From Myxococcales bacterium (GTDB lineage: Bacteria; Myxococcota_A; Polyangia; Haliangiales; Haliangiaceae), in the NCBI GenBank assembly GCA_016720595.1, contig JADKKI010000024.1, positions 1-64,000 of the forward strand: a stretch of 64,000 nucleotides of DNA, read 5' to 3'. Both the position numbers and the translations under genes were made by a program. Each line of letters begins with the position of its first letter. The first letter of the stretch is position 1. Below the pieces are notes generated by a model. The model had not been told where the DNA came from, made no database searches, and saw only the letters and a list, made by a program, of their open reading frames with translations. Shown here one piece after another: positions 24,666-33,663 of this stretch.

Positions 24666-26360
24666 TCACCGCTTGCGGAGGCCGTGCTTGTCCATGAGGC
24701 GCATCAGGGCGAACCGCGAGATTCCGAGCGCCCGCGCAGCCTTCGCCTGCTTGCCGTCCGCGGCTTCGAGCGCATCGATCACCGCCATCCGCTCCACGTC
24801 CGCCACGCGCCGATGAATGTCGGAAGGCAGGCCGCTGCCCGAGGCGGTGAGGCGCTCCGGGAGATCCGCCGGCCGGATGTGATGGCCGCCGAGCACGAGG
24901 GCGCGCTCGATCACGTTACGGAGCTCGCGCACGTTGCCCGGCCAGTCATAGCTCTCGAGGAGCGCGAGAGCGGCGGGCTCGAACGTCGCGCCGCCCGGTG
25001 ACAGCTGCGCCGCGAACTGGGTGGCGAGCGGCACGATCTCCGAGCGACGATCCCGCAGCGGCGGGACCGGGATCACGAACGCACCGATCCGGAAGTACAG
25101 GTCCTCGCGAAACCGCCCGCGCTTGACCTCGGCCTCGAGATCGCGATGCGTGGCGCAGATGATCCGGACGTCGATCGCGATCTCGCGAACGCCGCCGACC
25201 CGCACGATCTTGCGCGACTCGAGCACGCGGAGGAGCTTGGCCTGGGTCTCCGCCGGCAGCTCGCCGATCTCGTCGAGGAACAGGGTCCCGCCCGCGGCGA
25301 GCTCGAACTGGCCCTGCTTGGCCGCCACCGCGCCGGTGAACGCACCCTTCTCGTGGCCGAACAGCTCGGACTCGACGAGCGCCTCCGACAGCGCCGCGCA
25401 GTTGAGCCGCACGAACGGCCCGCGCGCGCGCGGCCCGGCGCGATGGATCGCCTCGGCCACGACCTCCTTGCCCGCGCCAGTCTCGCCGACGACCAGCACC
25501 GTGATCGGCGACGCTGCGACGCGCTGCACGATCGTCATCACGTGCTTCATCTTCGGATCGATCACGACGATCGAGGCCGGCCGCGGGGCGCCCGGAGCGG
25601 GTGCGCTCCCTCGCAACCGCTCGCGCGCAACGCTGATCAGCTCGCCATCATTGGCACCGTCCGCGGGGAACGTGGCGGCCCCCGTGGTCACGCTGAGCCC
25701 TGCAGGAGCCTTCGACACCCGCTCGATCACCGAGTGCATCGCCGTGGGGCCGGTCTCCGGCAGCACCAGCGCGAGCTCCTCCGCGCTGTACTCGGCGAGC
25801 AGGTCCATCCGGCGCAGCGTGGGTGCGAACGCGGTGACGAACTCGTCCATCGCCTCGGTCGGCCCCGTGAACCGGAGCATGACGAGCCCGAGCGGCCGGC
25901 GATAGCGGCGCGCGCGATCGACCTCGGCCTCGAGCCGATCCTCGAACTCCGTGACGGTCGCCACGTGGCGTCGCTCGCGCGCGGCCGTCGACGTCGCGAG
26001 GACCGCGGTGGCCATCCCGATCGAGACCACGTCTCCCGCCGCGAGCCGGCGCGGCCCATCGATCACGGTGCCGTTGACCAGGGTGCCGTTGGTGCTGCCC
26101 ACGTCCTCCACCACCACCTGCCCTCCGCGCCGTCGGAACCTTGCGTGCCTGCGCGAGACGCTGTGGTGATCGACGACCACGCTGCAATCCGCCTGACGCC
26201 CGAACACGAGCTCGTCTGGATCGGCGAACGTCACCACCCGCGAGCTCGGCTCGTCCCCCGCGCCCGAGACGATCAGGTACCAGGACGTCCCGGCCTCGCG
26301 GGGCTCGGTACCGAAGGCGATCTCCGTGGTCGAACGAAGGCCTGGCGGCTGGGTCGTCAC
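24666..26360 (-). CDS. FHA-domain sigma-54-dependent transcriptional activator
   Basis: I give GTG 26360 as start ([17 protein letters not shown]); GTG 26399 is possible. Domains in order: FHA (about residues 45-125; VFGRQ...[11 protein letters not shown]...GSTNGTLVN), which binds phospho-Thr; a degenerate GGDEF-like domain (about 140-245; SAEEL replaces GGDEF); AAA+ sigma-54 interaction domain (about 275-500; GETGAGKE Walker [27 protein letters not shown]alker B); and a Fis-type HTH at the end ([22 protein letters not shown]). FHA-type activators are typical of Myxococcota and link Ser/Thr kinase signals to sigma-54 promoters. Target genes are unknown. Confidence 0.92.
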   Translation of the reverse strand: MTTQPPGLRSTTEIAFGTEPREAGTSWYLIVSGAGDEPSSRVVTFADPDELVFGRQADCSVVVDHHSVSRRHARFRRRGGQVVVEDVGSTNGTLVNGTVIDGPRRLAAGDVVSIGMATAVLATSTAARERRHVATVTEFEDRLEAEVDRARRYRRPLGLVMLRFTGPTEAMDEFVTAFAPTLRRMDLLAEYSAEELALVLPETGPTAMHSVIERVSKAPAGLSVTTGAATFPADGANDGELISVARERLRGSAPAPGAPRPASIVVIDPKMKHVMTIVQRVAASPITVLVVGETGAGKEVVAEAIHRAGPRARGPFVRLNCAALSEALVESELFGHEKGAFTGAVAAKQGQFELAAGGTLFLDEIGELPAETQAKLLRVLESRKIVRVGGVREIAIDVRIICATHRDLEAEVKRGRFREDLYFRIGAFVIPVPPLRDRRSEIVPLATQFAAQLSPGGATFEPAALALLESYDWPGNVRELRNVIERALVLGGHHIRPADLPERLTASGSGLPSDIHRRVADVERMAVIDALEAADGKQAKAARALGISRFALMRLMDKHGLRKR

Positions 26361-26498
26361 CGGGTCCCGAGGGTAATCGATCCGGTGCGGGACCCGCACC
26401 TCGGCTGCGCACGGCTTGTACGAGCGAGCTGACCTGACCGTCTAACCCTCCAATACTCCGCGAGGTTTCGTGGCACGCCACACGCAATAAGAGGGACC

Positions 26499-27164
26499 AT
26501 GACCCACTCGAAGTACCTCCATGTCCTCCTCGTGTCCCTGCTCCCGCTCGGCGTGCTCGCCCCCGCCTGCACGTCGGAGGGCCTCAGCTCGAAGGGCCAG
26601 ACGATCACCTGCCAGACCGATCCCGGCACCGGCGTGATCCTGAGCTGCGTGCCCGGTGGCGGCAGCGGTGGAGACAACACCTGTACCGACGTGGATGAGG
26701 ACGGCGACGGCGAGCCCCACGACGAGGCCGAGGATCCGAACGACGACTCGCCGCACACGAGCTTCTCGGGCGACGACGCGGATGATGACGATGACGACGA
26801 TGGCGTCTCGGACGACAATGACTGCGACCACCACCCGGGCGAAGATGGCGACGATCACGGCGGCGGCGGCGGAGCGGATCTCCCGTACGACGTCGTCCCC
26901 GCCCTCGGCGCCACCGTTCGCCCGATCTTCGATGCGTTCGCCGAGGAAGGCACGCAGCCGGCGAGCATCGTCTCGGTCACCCTCGACGGTGGATCGTGGC
27001 GCGCGGCCGAGCTGTCTGCGGGTACGCCGTTCGTCGTCACCAGCGCGGACTGCGACCACGCAGGCAATCGCGACACCGGCCGCGACCGCGTGGTCGTGAC
27101 CTGGACCAACGCGGACGGTTCGACGGCGTCGGACCACCTCGACATCCGCTACTGCTCGAAGTAG
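26499..27164 (+). CDS. Asp-rich lipoprotein
   Basis: This is 221 residues from ATG 26499. The signal peptide ends in LAPAC (lipobox). Residues ~60-130 are extremely acidic (TDVDEDGDGEPHDEAEDPNDD; DDADDDDDDDGVSDDNDCDHH), like thrombospondin type 3 calcium-binding loops. The C-terminal ~90 residues form a small beta-rich domain (LPYDVVPALGATVRPIFDAFAEEG; VVTWTNADGSTASDHLDIRYC). Calcium binding at the cell surface is likely. The stop lies one base from the convergent HAD gene. Confidence 0.7.
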   Translation: MTHSKYLHVLLVSLLPLGVLAPACTSEGLSSKGQTITCQTDPGTGVILSCVPGGGSGGDNTCTDVDEDGDGEPHDEAEDPNDDSPHTSFSGDDADDDDDDDGVSDDNDCDHHPGEDGDDHGGGGGADLPYDVVPALGATVRPIFDAFAEEGTQPASIVSVTLDGGSWRAAELSAGTPFVVTSADCDHAGNRDTGRDRVVVTWTNADGSTASDHLDIRYCSK

Positions 27165-27165
27165 C

Positions 27166-27978
27166 TCAGCCCCACGCGCGGCGCACGGCCTCGGCGATCC
27201 CGCCGCCCGTGCCCGCCACGCGCTCGAGCCGATCCGTCGCCTTCTCGCTGACGTGGTCGGGAGCTCCGCCCATCGCGAACGAGCGCCCGGCGACCTCGAA
27301 CATCGGCACGTCGTTGACCCAGTCACCGATCGCGACGGCTTCACTCGTGGAGCAGCCGATCAGGCGGCACAGCTCCGCGAGCGCGGTGCCCTTGGAGGGT
27401 CCCGCGGCACGCGCGAGGATCGCGTACTTCCCGGGGCACTGACTGACCGCGAAGCTCACCGAGAACAGGCGATCCCCGTGTGCGCGCAGCGCCGCGTGAG
27501 CCGCCGCGATCTCCTCCTGGTCCCCGATCGCCACCGCCGCGATCGGCTCGGTCTGCCACGCGAGGTCCTCTTCCACGACGCGCAGGTTCGGCGACCACGT
27601 GCGGATGTAGCCCGCGTACGGCGCGCCCGCGTGATCGTGATGGATGCCCTGTGCATCGAACACGAAGCCGGCGAGGCCGTGCTGCGCCACCGTCTCGCGC
27701 AGCAGCGTCCGGACCCCGAGGTCCATCGGGTGATGCACGAGCGTGGTGTTGGAGTGCAGCTCGACCAGGTGGCTGCCCTCGACGCACGCGATCACGCCCT
27801 CGATCCCGCACGCCGCCGCGGCGCCGAGCGAGCCCGACTGCAGCCGCCCCGTCACGATCGTCACCGTGACCCCGGCGCGCTGGAGCTCGCGGATCGCCGC
27901 GACATCCGACGCATCGACCTGCTGATCGCTGCGGAGCAGCGTGCCATCGAGATCGAGCGCGAGCAGCCGGTACGACAT
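27166..27978 (-). CDS. HAD-superfamily phosphatase, Cof type (IIB)
   Basis: ATG 27978 gives 270 residues; the longer frame to 28131 enters the repeat array. All HAD motifs are present: LDLDGTLLRS (motif I, nucleophile Asp), TIVTGR (II), PSKGTALAELC (III Lys) and AIGDWVNDVPMFEVAG (IV acidic pair). A C2B cap lies between II and III. Cof-type enzymes hydrolyse small phosphoesters such as sugar phosphates or flavin precursors. The substrate is not predictable from sequence. The gene ends beside the Asp-rich lipoprotein and begins next to the left repeat array. Confidence 0.9.
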   Translation of the reverse strand: MSYRLLALDLDGTLLRSDQQVDASDVAAIRELQRAGVTVTIVTGRLQSGSLGAAAACGIEGVIACVEGSHLVELHSNTTLVHHPMDLGVRTLLRETVAQHGLAGFVFDAQGIHHDHAGAPYAGYIRTWSPNLRVVEEDLAWQTEPIAAVAIGDQEEIAAAHAALRAHGDRLFSVSFAVSQCPGKYAILARAAGPSKGTALAELCRLIGCSTSEAVAIGDWVNDVPMFEVAGRSFAMGGAPDHVSEKATDRLERVAGTGGGIAEAVRRAWG

Positions 27979-28048
27979 CCGGGCGTTATACCGGAAAAGG
28001 AGTGAAGCGCCCGCGGCAGCCCCGGGTGAGGTCCGAGCGGAGCGCCGC

Positions 28049-28500
28049 GATGCGGTGGGCGATGTGCGTTGCGTCCGGACCCCGACCGTGAGGCGTTCGC
28101 AGCAGCTGAGGACGAGGCGAGCGCGATCCACGCTCAGTCCACGACGGGACTGAGGTGCGGGCCCCGGTGTGTTCGTGCGCCATCCACGTCATGTCGTGCG
28201 AACCGAGGATCTCGGCCTGAGGCGCGCGGCGATACGCGTTCGCCGGACCCGACCGTGAAGCACTCGCAGCAGCTCCAGACGAGGGGATCAGTCCACGACG
28301 GGACTGAGGTGCGGGCTCTGGTTCGTGCGCCATCCACGTCACGTCGCTCGAACAGACGATCGCGCGCGACCCGAGGCGCGCGGCGATACGCGTTGCCTCC
28401 GGACCCGACCGTGAAGCACTCGCAGCAGATCGTGATCCTTGTTCAGTCCCCGACGGGACCGAGCCGCACGCCCGGTGTGTTCGTCAGCCATTGCCGGAGA
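28049..28500 (-). repeat. left array: three copies of a ~155-bp repeat
   Basis: Three partly diverged units run head to tail. Each has a hairpin core (TCAGTCC...GGGACTGA) at 28134-28153, 28288-28307 and 28443-28462; the third reads GGGACCGA. Core spacing is 154 and 155 bp. On the minus strand each unit reads from the core through GCTGCTGCGAGTGCTTCACG and GGTCGGGTCCGG to ATGGCGCACGAAC. The same unit occurs in opposite orientation at 30047-30480, beyond the HNH gene. No protein-like frame persists across the units, so I treat it as non-coding. Confidence 0.85.
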
Positions 28501-28862
28501 CGAGCGTCGCTCCTGAGGAGCCAGGGTTCCCAAGACTGAACACGGGCCGACACCATCATGTCCGGATCCCGGACATCGGGCTGGGGCGATCCCGCTTCTC
28601 GAGGGTAAATCGTCAACGCGAGGAGCTGTCATGTCGCTTTCTCCTTGACGCCTCCAAGCAGCGCGCGCGACACGCTCGCGTGTGAGAGGCCGATTTCTCG
28701 TCGAGGAATCGATATCGCTCGCCATGCGCGAGCCTGGACGCTTCGATCGATCGTCGTCGGGTCCAGGTCGTCAGCCGCGCGCACAGCGCAACACAGAGCC
28801 TCCGGAACCCCAGTGGTAGAAGTGATCGTGCGCGTGACCACCCACGCGTGTAGGAGGTCGTC
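28501..28862. other. gene-free stretch between left array and HNH gene
   Basis: I see no gene here. A short inverted repeat, ACACGC (28670-28675) and GCGTGT (28678-28683), is the only marked symmetry. AGGAGGT at 28852-28858 is the ribosome-binding site of the HNH gene. The promoter of that gene presumably lies in this stretch, outside the repeat array. Confidence 0.5.
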
Positions 28863-29945
28863 GTGTTCGACAGTGCTGCCACGCAAGCGTTTCAGACCCA
28901 GCTCGCAGATGCCTATGCGGTCGAGTGTCGCGAGCGGGACTGGCTCAAGCTCCACGAAGAGATCACGTCGGTCGGCCGGCAGATCGCCTGTCTCGAGGCG
29001 CGAGAGATCGATCTGCTGCTCGAGGCCGAGGAGACCAAGCTCTACCGGCGGATGGGGTTCCCGACGATCTACGCGTACATCGAGGCCGTGCTGCATCGAA
29101 CGCATCATGTGGCGACGGAGCGGATGCGCGTGGCGCACGAACTCCTCGAGCTGCCGAGGATCGCGGCGCAGTTTCGCGCGGGGGAGTTGCCATGGACGAG
29201 TGTGCGGGAGCTGACGCGCGTGGCGACGCGCAAGACCGAAGGCGCCTGGATGGATGCGGCCGAGGGCAAGCTGTCGACGGAGGTCCAGCAGCTGGTGCGC
29301 GGCAAGGCGAAGGGCGACTTGCCGGGGGATCCGGTGGATCCGAAGAAGCTCCGGCACCGGATCGTGCTCGAGAACATCTCGGAGGAGACGATGATGCTGT
29401 TCACGCAGGCGCGGAACGCTGCGTCGGATGAGAAGGGCATGACCTGCACCGATGACGAGCTCGTGCGAGCGCTGGCCGCGGCGATGCTCGAGCCGGCATC
29501 CCAGAGCTCGCCGAGCAAGCCGCGGCACCAGATCGCGACGACGACCTGCCGCGAGTGCAAGCAAGCTCATCGCGTGGGCGCCGGGATGGAGATCGCGGTC
29601 TCGGCCCAGGAGCTGGAGCGCGTGCGGTGCGACTCCGAGGACATCGGAGATCTCGAGCGCGAGGAGCCCCGGCGCAGGCTGCAGAAGTCGATTCCGGAGG
29701 CCACGCGAAGGAAGGTCTTCGTGCGCGACAAGCACCGGTGCACGGTGCCCGGGTGTCGCTCCACCAGGTTCCTGGAGGCGCATCACATCAAGCCGCGGTC
29801 GGAGGGCGGAGGTCACGACCTGTCCGGCCTCACGGTGCTGTGCGATGGCCACCACGTCTTGCTCCACGAGGGCGTGATCGCGATCCGTGGCACTGCGCCC
29901 GATCACCTCGTGTTCGAGCTCCCGCTCACGCACGGCGGGGACTGA
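28863..29945 (+). CDS. HNH endonuclease domain protein (DUF222-like architecture)
   Basis: GTG 28863, with AGGAGGT four bases upstream, gives 360 residues. The N-terminal ~210 residues are helical (WLKLHEEITSVGRQIACLEARE; MGFPTIYAYIEAVLHRTHHVATERMRVAHELLELP), resembling the N-terminus of the DUF222/13E12-type HNH proteins found in many copies in some genomes. A CxxC (CRECKQAH) follows. The HNH nuclease is at about 285-345: RRKVFVRDKHRCTVPGC, EAHHIKPRSEGG, LTVLCDGHHVLLHEG, with two Cys for zinc and the catalytic HH and H residues intact. It is flanked on both sides by inverted repeat arrays, suggesting a mobile or self-spreading unit. Target DNA is unknown. Confidence 0.85.
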   Translation: MFDSAATQAFQTQLADAYAVECRERDWLKLHEEITSVGRQIACLEAREIDLLLEAEETKLYRRMGFPTIYAYIEAVLHRTHHVATERMRVAHELLELPRIAAQFRAGELPWTSVRELTRVATRKTEGAWMDAAEGKLSTEVQQLVRGKAKGDLPGDPVDPKKLRHRIVLENISEETMMLFTQARNAASDEKGMTCTDDELVRALAAAMLEPASQSSPSKPRHQIATTTCRECKQAHRVGAGMEIAVSAQELERVRCDSEDIGDLEREEPRRRLQKSIPEATRRKVFVRDKHRCTVPGCRSTRFLEAHHIKPRSEGGGHDLSGLTVLCDGHHVLLHEGVIAIRGTAPDHLVFELPLTHGGD

Positions 29946-30046
29946 AGCGCGATCAGCGAGAGAAGGTCTCTGACAACTGAATCGCACGACGAAGGCCGCG
30001 CAACTGCGACGACGTCAGGCGTCGCGAATCTCTCGACGACGGCCGC

Positions 30047-30480
30047 GCGGTCCCGTCGGGGACTGAACGTGGAGCTTCCCGATCCGGAGCTGCTGCGAGC
30101 GCCACACGGTCGGGTCCGGAGGCAACGCCCATCGCCAGGCGCTTCGGGCCGAGATCGTCTGTTTGTACGAGCTGACGCAGATGGCGCACGAACACGCCGG
30201 GGCCCGCGCCTCAGTCCCGTCGGGGACTGAACGAGGATCTACTCGCTTCATCCGGAGCTGCTGCAAGCGCTTCACGGTCGGGTCCGGAGGCAACGCCCAT
30301 CGCCGGGGGTTGACCGGCGCCTCGGGCCGAGGTCGTCTGTTTGTACGACATGACGTAGATGGCGCACGAACACACCGGGGCCCGCGGCTCAGTCCCGTCG
30401 GGGACTGAACAAGGATCGCGATCTGCTCCGAGCGCCTCACGGTCGGGTCCGGGGGCGTGGTGGTCCGGAGGCAAGGCGCA
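30047..30480 (+). repeat. right array: inverted copies of the left-array repeat
   Basis: Two full units and one truncated unit, in the orientation opposite to 28049-28500. Hairpin cores (GTCCC-GTCG-GGGAC plus TGAAC) lie at 30047-30066, 30211-30230 and 30389-30408, spaced 164 and 178 bp. Shared blocks are GAGCTGCTGC, CACGGTCGGGTCCGGAGGCA and ATGGCGCACGAACAC. The third unit breaks off after a GGGGGCGTGGTGGTCC insertion near 30450. The gap 29946-30046 before the array shows nothing recognisable. Confidence 0.85.
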
Positions 30481-30499
30481 TCCCCCTGCCAGCTCGGGT

Positions 30500-31195
30500 T
30501 CAGCGAGGGCTGAACACCGTGACCGACTTGAAGTCGGCGGGCGAGCTGTTCGAGTAGAGCCCGATGTAGCCCGTTCGAGGCGCCAGCGGCTGGAGCAGGC
30601 TCGTCGAGACGGTCGCAGCGCCGGCCTTCACCTCGCAGCTCCCCACATCGGTCGCGACGAGCCTCTGCGATCCCAGAGCGGTGAACACGGCAAAGTTCGA
30701 GTTGTTGGCGTTGCCGCTCTGCCCGACGTGCAGCCCCCCGGTCACGGTGTGGCACTCGACGCGGTCGGCGCTCGTCGAGCCGAGCGCGGAGATCCCGATC
30801 CAGACGCCATTCACCTGCGTGGCTGCCGGTCTCTCGATCCAGATCTCGACGACCGCACCGGGCACCATCTGCCCGCCGAGCTCGAGAACGCCGGTGCCCG
30901 CTGTCTGATGGAGCACGTCGGAGCTGACGCTCCAGATCGGGGTGCCGGTCACCGTCAGCCGCGTCCAGATCGGGTCGAGAGCCGCGCCTCCGAAACCGTC
31001 GAACCACACGATCTGATCCTTCATCCCTTGTCGCGGATCGCACGCATCGCCGACGCCATCACGGTCCAGGTCTTCCTGCAGCGGGTTGTCATCGGCCGGG
31101 CAGTTGTCGCAGCCGTCCATCGCCAGATCGCCGTCTTCGTCGTGGTCGATCGCCGCCGGGTTCCAGCACGCCGGCGGCGGGTCGACTCCATCCCC
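30500..31195 (-). pseudogene. 5'-truncated Asp-rich/Cys-rich surface protein gene
   Basis: The frame is open from the G-run tract (about 31195) to a stop at 30500. It begins GDGVDPPPACWNPAAIDHDEDGDLAMDGCDNCP, then DDNPLQEDLDRDGVGDACDP, i.e. thrombospondin type 3-like calcium-binding repeats. A ~170-residue beta-sandwich (concanavalin-like; WFDGFGGAALDPIWTRLTVTG...TGYIGLYSNSSPADFKSVTVF) follows. The signal peptide and first part are missing, and the upstream sequence is a G/C-run tract directly against the methyltransferase gene. Either the gene is broken, or the assembly has lost sequence here. An internal ATG at 31120 would give only a fragment. Confidence 0.65.
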
Positions 31196-31260
31196 GGGGG
31201 GGGGGCGCCCCCCAGGGAGGGGGGGGGGCCAGGGCCCCGCCCGAGGGAGGCGGGGGGGGG
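31193..31260. other. extreme G/C-run tract, probable assembly artefact
   Basis: About 68 bases consist almost only of runs of G (up to about ten) and C, unlike any other part of the window. The tract sits exactly where the upstream gene loses its start. Such tracts are usually mis-called or mis-joined sequence, though a true slippery repeat is possible. Confidence 0.6.
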
Positions 31261-31268
31261 ATCGAGGA

Positions 31269-32012
31269 TCAGCCCCGTCTCGACAACTTCACCGTCAGCG
31301 GCCACCGGATCGTCCGCCGCTCACCGTCGGCCCAGCACGTCGCGAGCGCCGCGTGCACCGCCTCGAGCGGCCCGGTGCCGCGCGCCGCCACCAGCTTCAC
31401 CGTCGCGGACCACGTGGTGAGGTACCCGAGCAGCTCGTCGCGGGTCCACGCCGCTGTCATCTCGAGGGGCGGCGCCGAGACCACGGCCCCGGGGAGGACG
31501 AGATCGCGATAGCCGTTCTCCACGTGCGCGCGCCCGGCCGGCCAGTACGGGCCCGCATCGTCATGGTAGTAGCGCGCGATGATCGCGTTGGCCTCGGCCC
31601 CGTCGACGACGAGGATCCCGTAGCTGACCAGCGCGAGCAGCGCCCCGGGCACGGCGACCCGCGTGGCCTCGGCGGTGAACCGCGGCCAGTCGAACCAGTG
31701 CGCGGCCTGCGCCGCCACCACGAGCGCGATGCTGTGATCCGGGAGGCCGCTGGCCTCGGCGGAGGCGCAGCGGTACTCGACGCCAGGCGCGGGCGTGGCG
31801 GCGTCGAGGAGCGCCTGCGCGGGATCCGTCGCGATCACGCGCGGGAACCTCGCAGCGAGGGCAACCGAGAGCTGCCCGGACCCGCAGCCGACGTCCCACG
31901 CGGTGCCGGCGGGTGCGCGATCCGCGAGGACGTCGACGAGGGCCGGCGGATAGGTCGGGCGGTAGGTCGCGTAGCGCGCCGCGACGGTCGAGAAGTGATC
32001 GGCGAACGTCAT
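31269..32012 (-). CDS. class I SAM-dependent methyltransferase
   Basis: This is 247 residues. The SAM-binding motif I is AWDVGCGSGQLSVALA (about residues 38-53), motif II/III AAQAAHWFDWPRFTAEATRV, and post motifs GALLALVSYG, as in the methyltransferase-11 family. The N-terminal TFADHFSTVAARYATYRPTYPP is typical of a subgroup related to yeast trans-aconitate methyltransferase. Substrate is unknown. The stop abuts the G-run tract at 31260. Confidence 0.85.
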   Translation of the reverse strand: MTFADHFSTVAARYATYRPTYPPALVDVLADRAPAGTAWDVGCGSGQLSVALAARFPRVIATDPAQALLDAATPAPGVEYRCASAEASGLPDHSIALVVAAQAAHWFDWPRFTAEATRVAVPGALLALVSYGILVVDGAEANAIIARYYHDDAGPYWPAGRAHVENGYRDLVLPGAVVSAPPLEMTAAWTRDELLGYLTTWSATVKLVAARGTGPLEAVHAALATCWADGERRTIRWPLTVKLSRRG

Positions 32013-32036
32013 GTCCGCTTGGATGCCGCGATCCGG

Positions 32037-32744
32037 CTATCGGTAGCGAACCTGGACGCCGATGCCCGCCTCGAGCTCGAACCGGAGCCAGCGCGAGAAC
32101 GTCAGGGTCTCGCCGATGAACCCGTAGAACCCGTAGGCCTTCTCGAGATCGAGCCACAGGCCGTTGAGGTTGCGGATGCCGATGTCGGTGCCGCGGCCAG
32201 CGCCCGACGGATCCTTGTAGCTCGCGAAGTCGAACACCACCTGGGCGGTGGTGAACAGCTTGCTCGACTTGGCGTCGCTGAAGAAGAACCGGGCACCCGG
32301 CGAGAAGTGCAGCATGCGCGGGCCTTCCGCGCTCGAAGCCGCGGTGGGGCCGAAGTCGCCCTGGATGCCAACGCGGAGCTCGCCGAACACGTCGATCCGG
32401 CGGGTCAGGCCATAGCCGAGCTCGAGATCGAACGAGAACGGCGCGCGCCCGGTGCACACCACCGCGTTGCCGGTGCTGGTCGAGGCGTCGGTGTCGCCGC
32501 AGTAGTCCACCTTGTCGTAGGGCACGATCGCGCGGAGGCCGAGGGCCAACCGGAGGGAGAGCTCGAACATGCCCTTGTGGGACAGCGTGTCGGGGGTGGG
32601 CGCGGGGGCCGCCGCCGTGGGCGCAGCGACCGGGGCACCCACAGGGTCCTTGGCCGGGGCGACCGGGCTGGCCACTCCGTCGGCGCCCGCGGGGGATACT
32701 CCGAAGACGACAAGGGCCAGGATGGCCCCACCCAGACACCGCAT
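32037..32744 (-). CDS. outer-membrane beta-barrel-like protein
   Basis: ATG 32744 gives 235 residues with signal peptide MRCLGGAILALVVFGVSPAGA (GTG 32753 is an alternative). An Ala/Pro-rich linker (about residues 25-55) is followed by amphipathic strands: MFELSLRLALGLRAIVPY, FSFDLELGYGLTRRIDVFGELRVGIQG, ARFFFSD, WLRFELEAGIGVQVRYR. This matches small barrel proteins of myxobacteria. The cysteines in VDYCGDTD and AVVCTG may form a disulphide. The function is unknown. Confidence 0.72.
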   Translation of the reverse strand: MRCLGGAILALVVFGVSPAGADGVASPVAPAKDPVGAPVAAPTAAAPAPTPDTLSHKGMFELSLRLALGLRAIVPYDKVDYCGDTDASTSTGNAVVCTGRAPFSFDLELGYGLTRRIDVFGELRVGIQGDFGPTAASSAEGPRMLHFSPGARFFFSDAKSSKLFTTAQVVFDFASYKDPSGAGRGTDIGIRNLNGLWLDLEKAYGFYGFIGETLTFSRWLRFELEAGIGVQVRYR

Positions 32745-32820
32745 CGGGGCCACGCTAACACGAACCCGGTACCCGACGGAGACGGTGGCCTCCGGGCAGC
32801 CCCGGCGCTACCTTCCCCGG

Positions 32821-33663
32821 GTGCGGGATCCCAGGTCCGGGCTGACGCGCCGCCGCCTCCTCGGCGGTGGCCTCGCCGCCGCCATGCTCGCGCTGACCGG
32901 CCGCCCTGCCCGCGCGATCGGCCCCGGCTCGAAGTTCCGGTTCGGCCAGCTCCAGCTCGGCACCGGCGCATCGTGGAATCCGCGGCCGAGCGCGCTTCGG
33001 CGCGTGGGCTGGGAGATCGAGAAGCGGACGTCGATCGATGTCGAGCTCGAGCCGGCCGTGGTCTCGCCCACGAGTGACACGCTGCACGAGACGCCCTTCC
33101 TGTACCTCGCAGGCGAGCGCGAGCTCGAGCTGCCGAGCTCGGCGGGGATCGAGAACCTGCGGCGGTTCCTCACGTTCGGCGGGTTCCTCCTGATCGATTC
33201 GGCGGAGGGCTCCACCGATGGCGCGTTCGACGGCTCGGTGCGCAAGCTGATGTCGGCCGTGTTCCCGGCGACCGGAGCGCAGAAGAGCCTCGAGCTCGTG
33301 GCGCCGGATCACGTGGTCTACAAGTCGTTCTACCTGCTCGACAAGCCGCTCGGCCGCCTCGCGATCCAGCCCGCCATGGAGGCGGTCGTGCGCGATGGCC
33401 GGCTCGTCGCCGTCTACATCGCGAACGATCTCGGCGGCGCGTGGTCGCGCGATGATTTCGGCAACTACGACTTCCGCTGCGAGCCGGGCGGGGAGCGGCA
33501 GCGCGAGCTCGCGTTCCGCATGGGCGTGAACCTCGTGATGTACGCGCTGTGCCTGGACTACAAGGCCGACCAGGTCCACGTCCCGTTCATCCTGAAGCGC
33601 CGGCGCTGGAAGCCCGATGACGGCGCGGCCACGCCGACTTCGAAGCCGCCGGTCAAGCCGTGA
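32821..33663 (+). CDS. DUF4159 protein with Tat signal
   Basis: GTG 32821 gives 280 residues. The N-terminus has a twin-arginine signal (LTRRRLLGGGLAAAMLALTGRPARA). The rest matches DUF4159: FRFGQLQLGTGASWNPRPSALRRVGWEIEKRTSID, TPFLYLAGERELELPSSAGIENLRRFLTFGGFLLIDSAEG, a flavodoxin-like or glutamine-amidotransferase-like fold. DUF4159 genes usually accompany MoxR/DUF58/VWA gene sets. Here the stop overlaps the GTG of the large VWA/GATase-like gene. The molecular role is unknown. Confidence 0.85.
   Translation: MRDPRSGLTRRRLLGGGLAAAMLALTGRPARAIGPGSKFRFGQLQLGTGASWNPRPSALRRVGWEIEKRTSIDVELEPAVVSPTSDTLHETPFLYLAGERELELPSSAGIENLRRFLTFGGFLLIDSAEGSTDGAFDGSVRKLMSAVFPATGAQKSLELVAPDHVVYKSFYLLDKPLGRLAIQPAMEAVVRDGRLVAVYIANDLGGAWSRDDFGNYDFRCEPGGERQRELAFRMGVNLVMYALCLDYKADQVHVPFILKRRRWKPDDGAATPTSKPPVKP

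Noticed and set aside
27986..28539. Small protein genes inside the left repeat array (for example frames beginning MAHEHTGAR or MDGAR)
   Set aside because: Frames differ between units, shift with each insertion, and have no ribosome-binding sites or protein-like composition.
28049..30480. CRISPR array
   Set aside because: Units are ~155-178 bp, irregular, conserved across most of their length and in two orientations; there are no short repeats with unique equal-length spacers and no cas genes.
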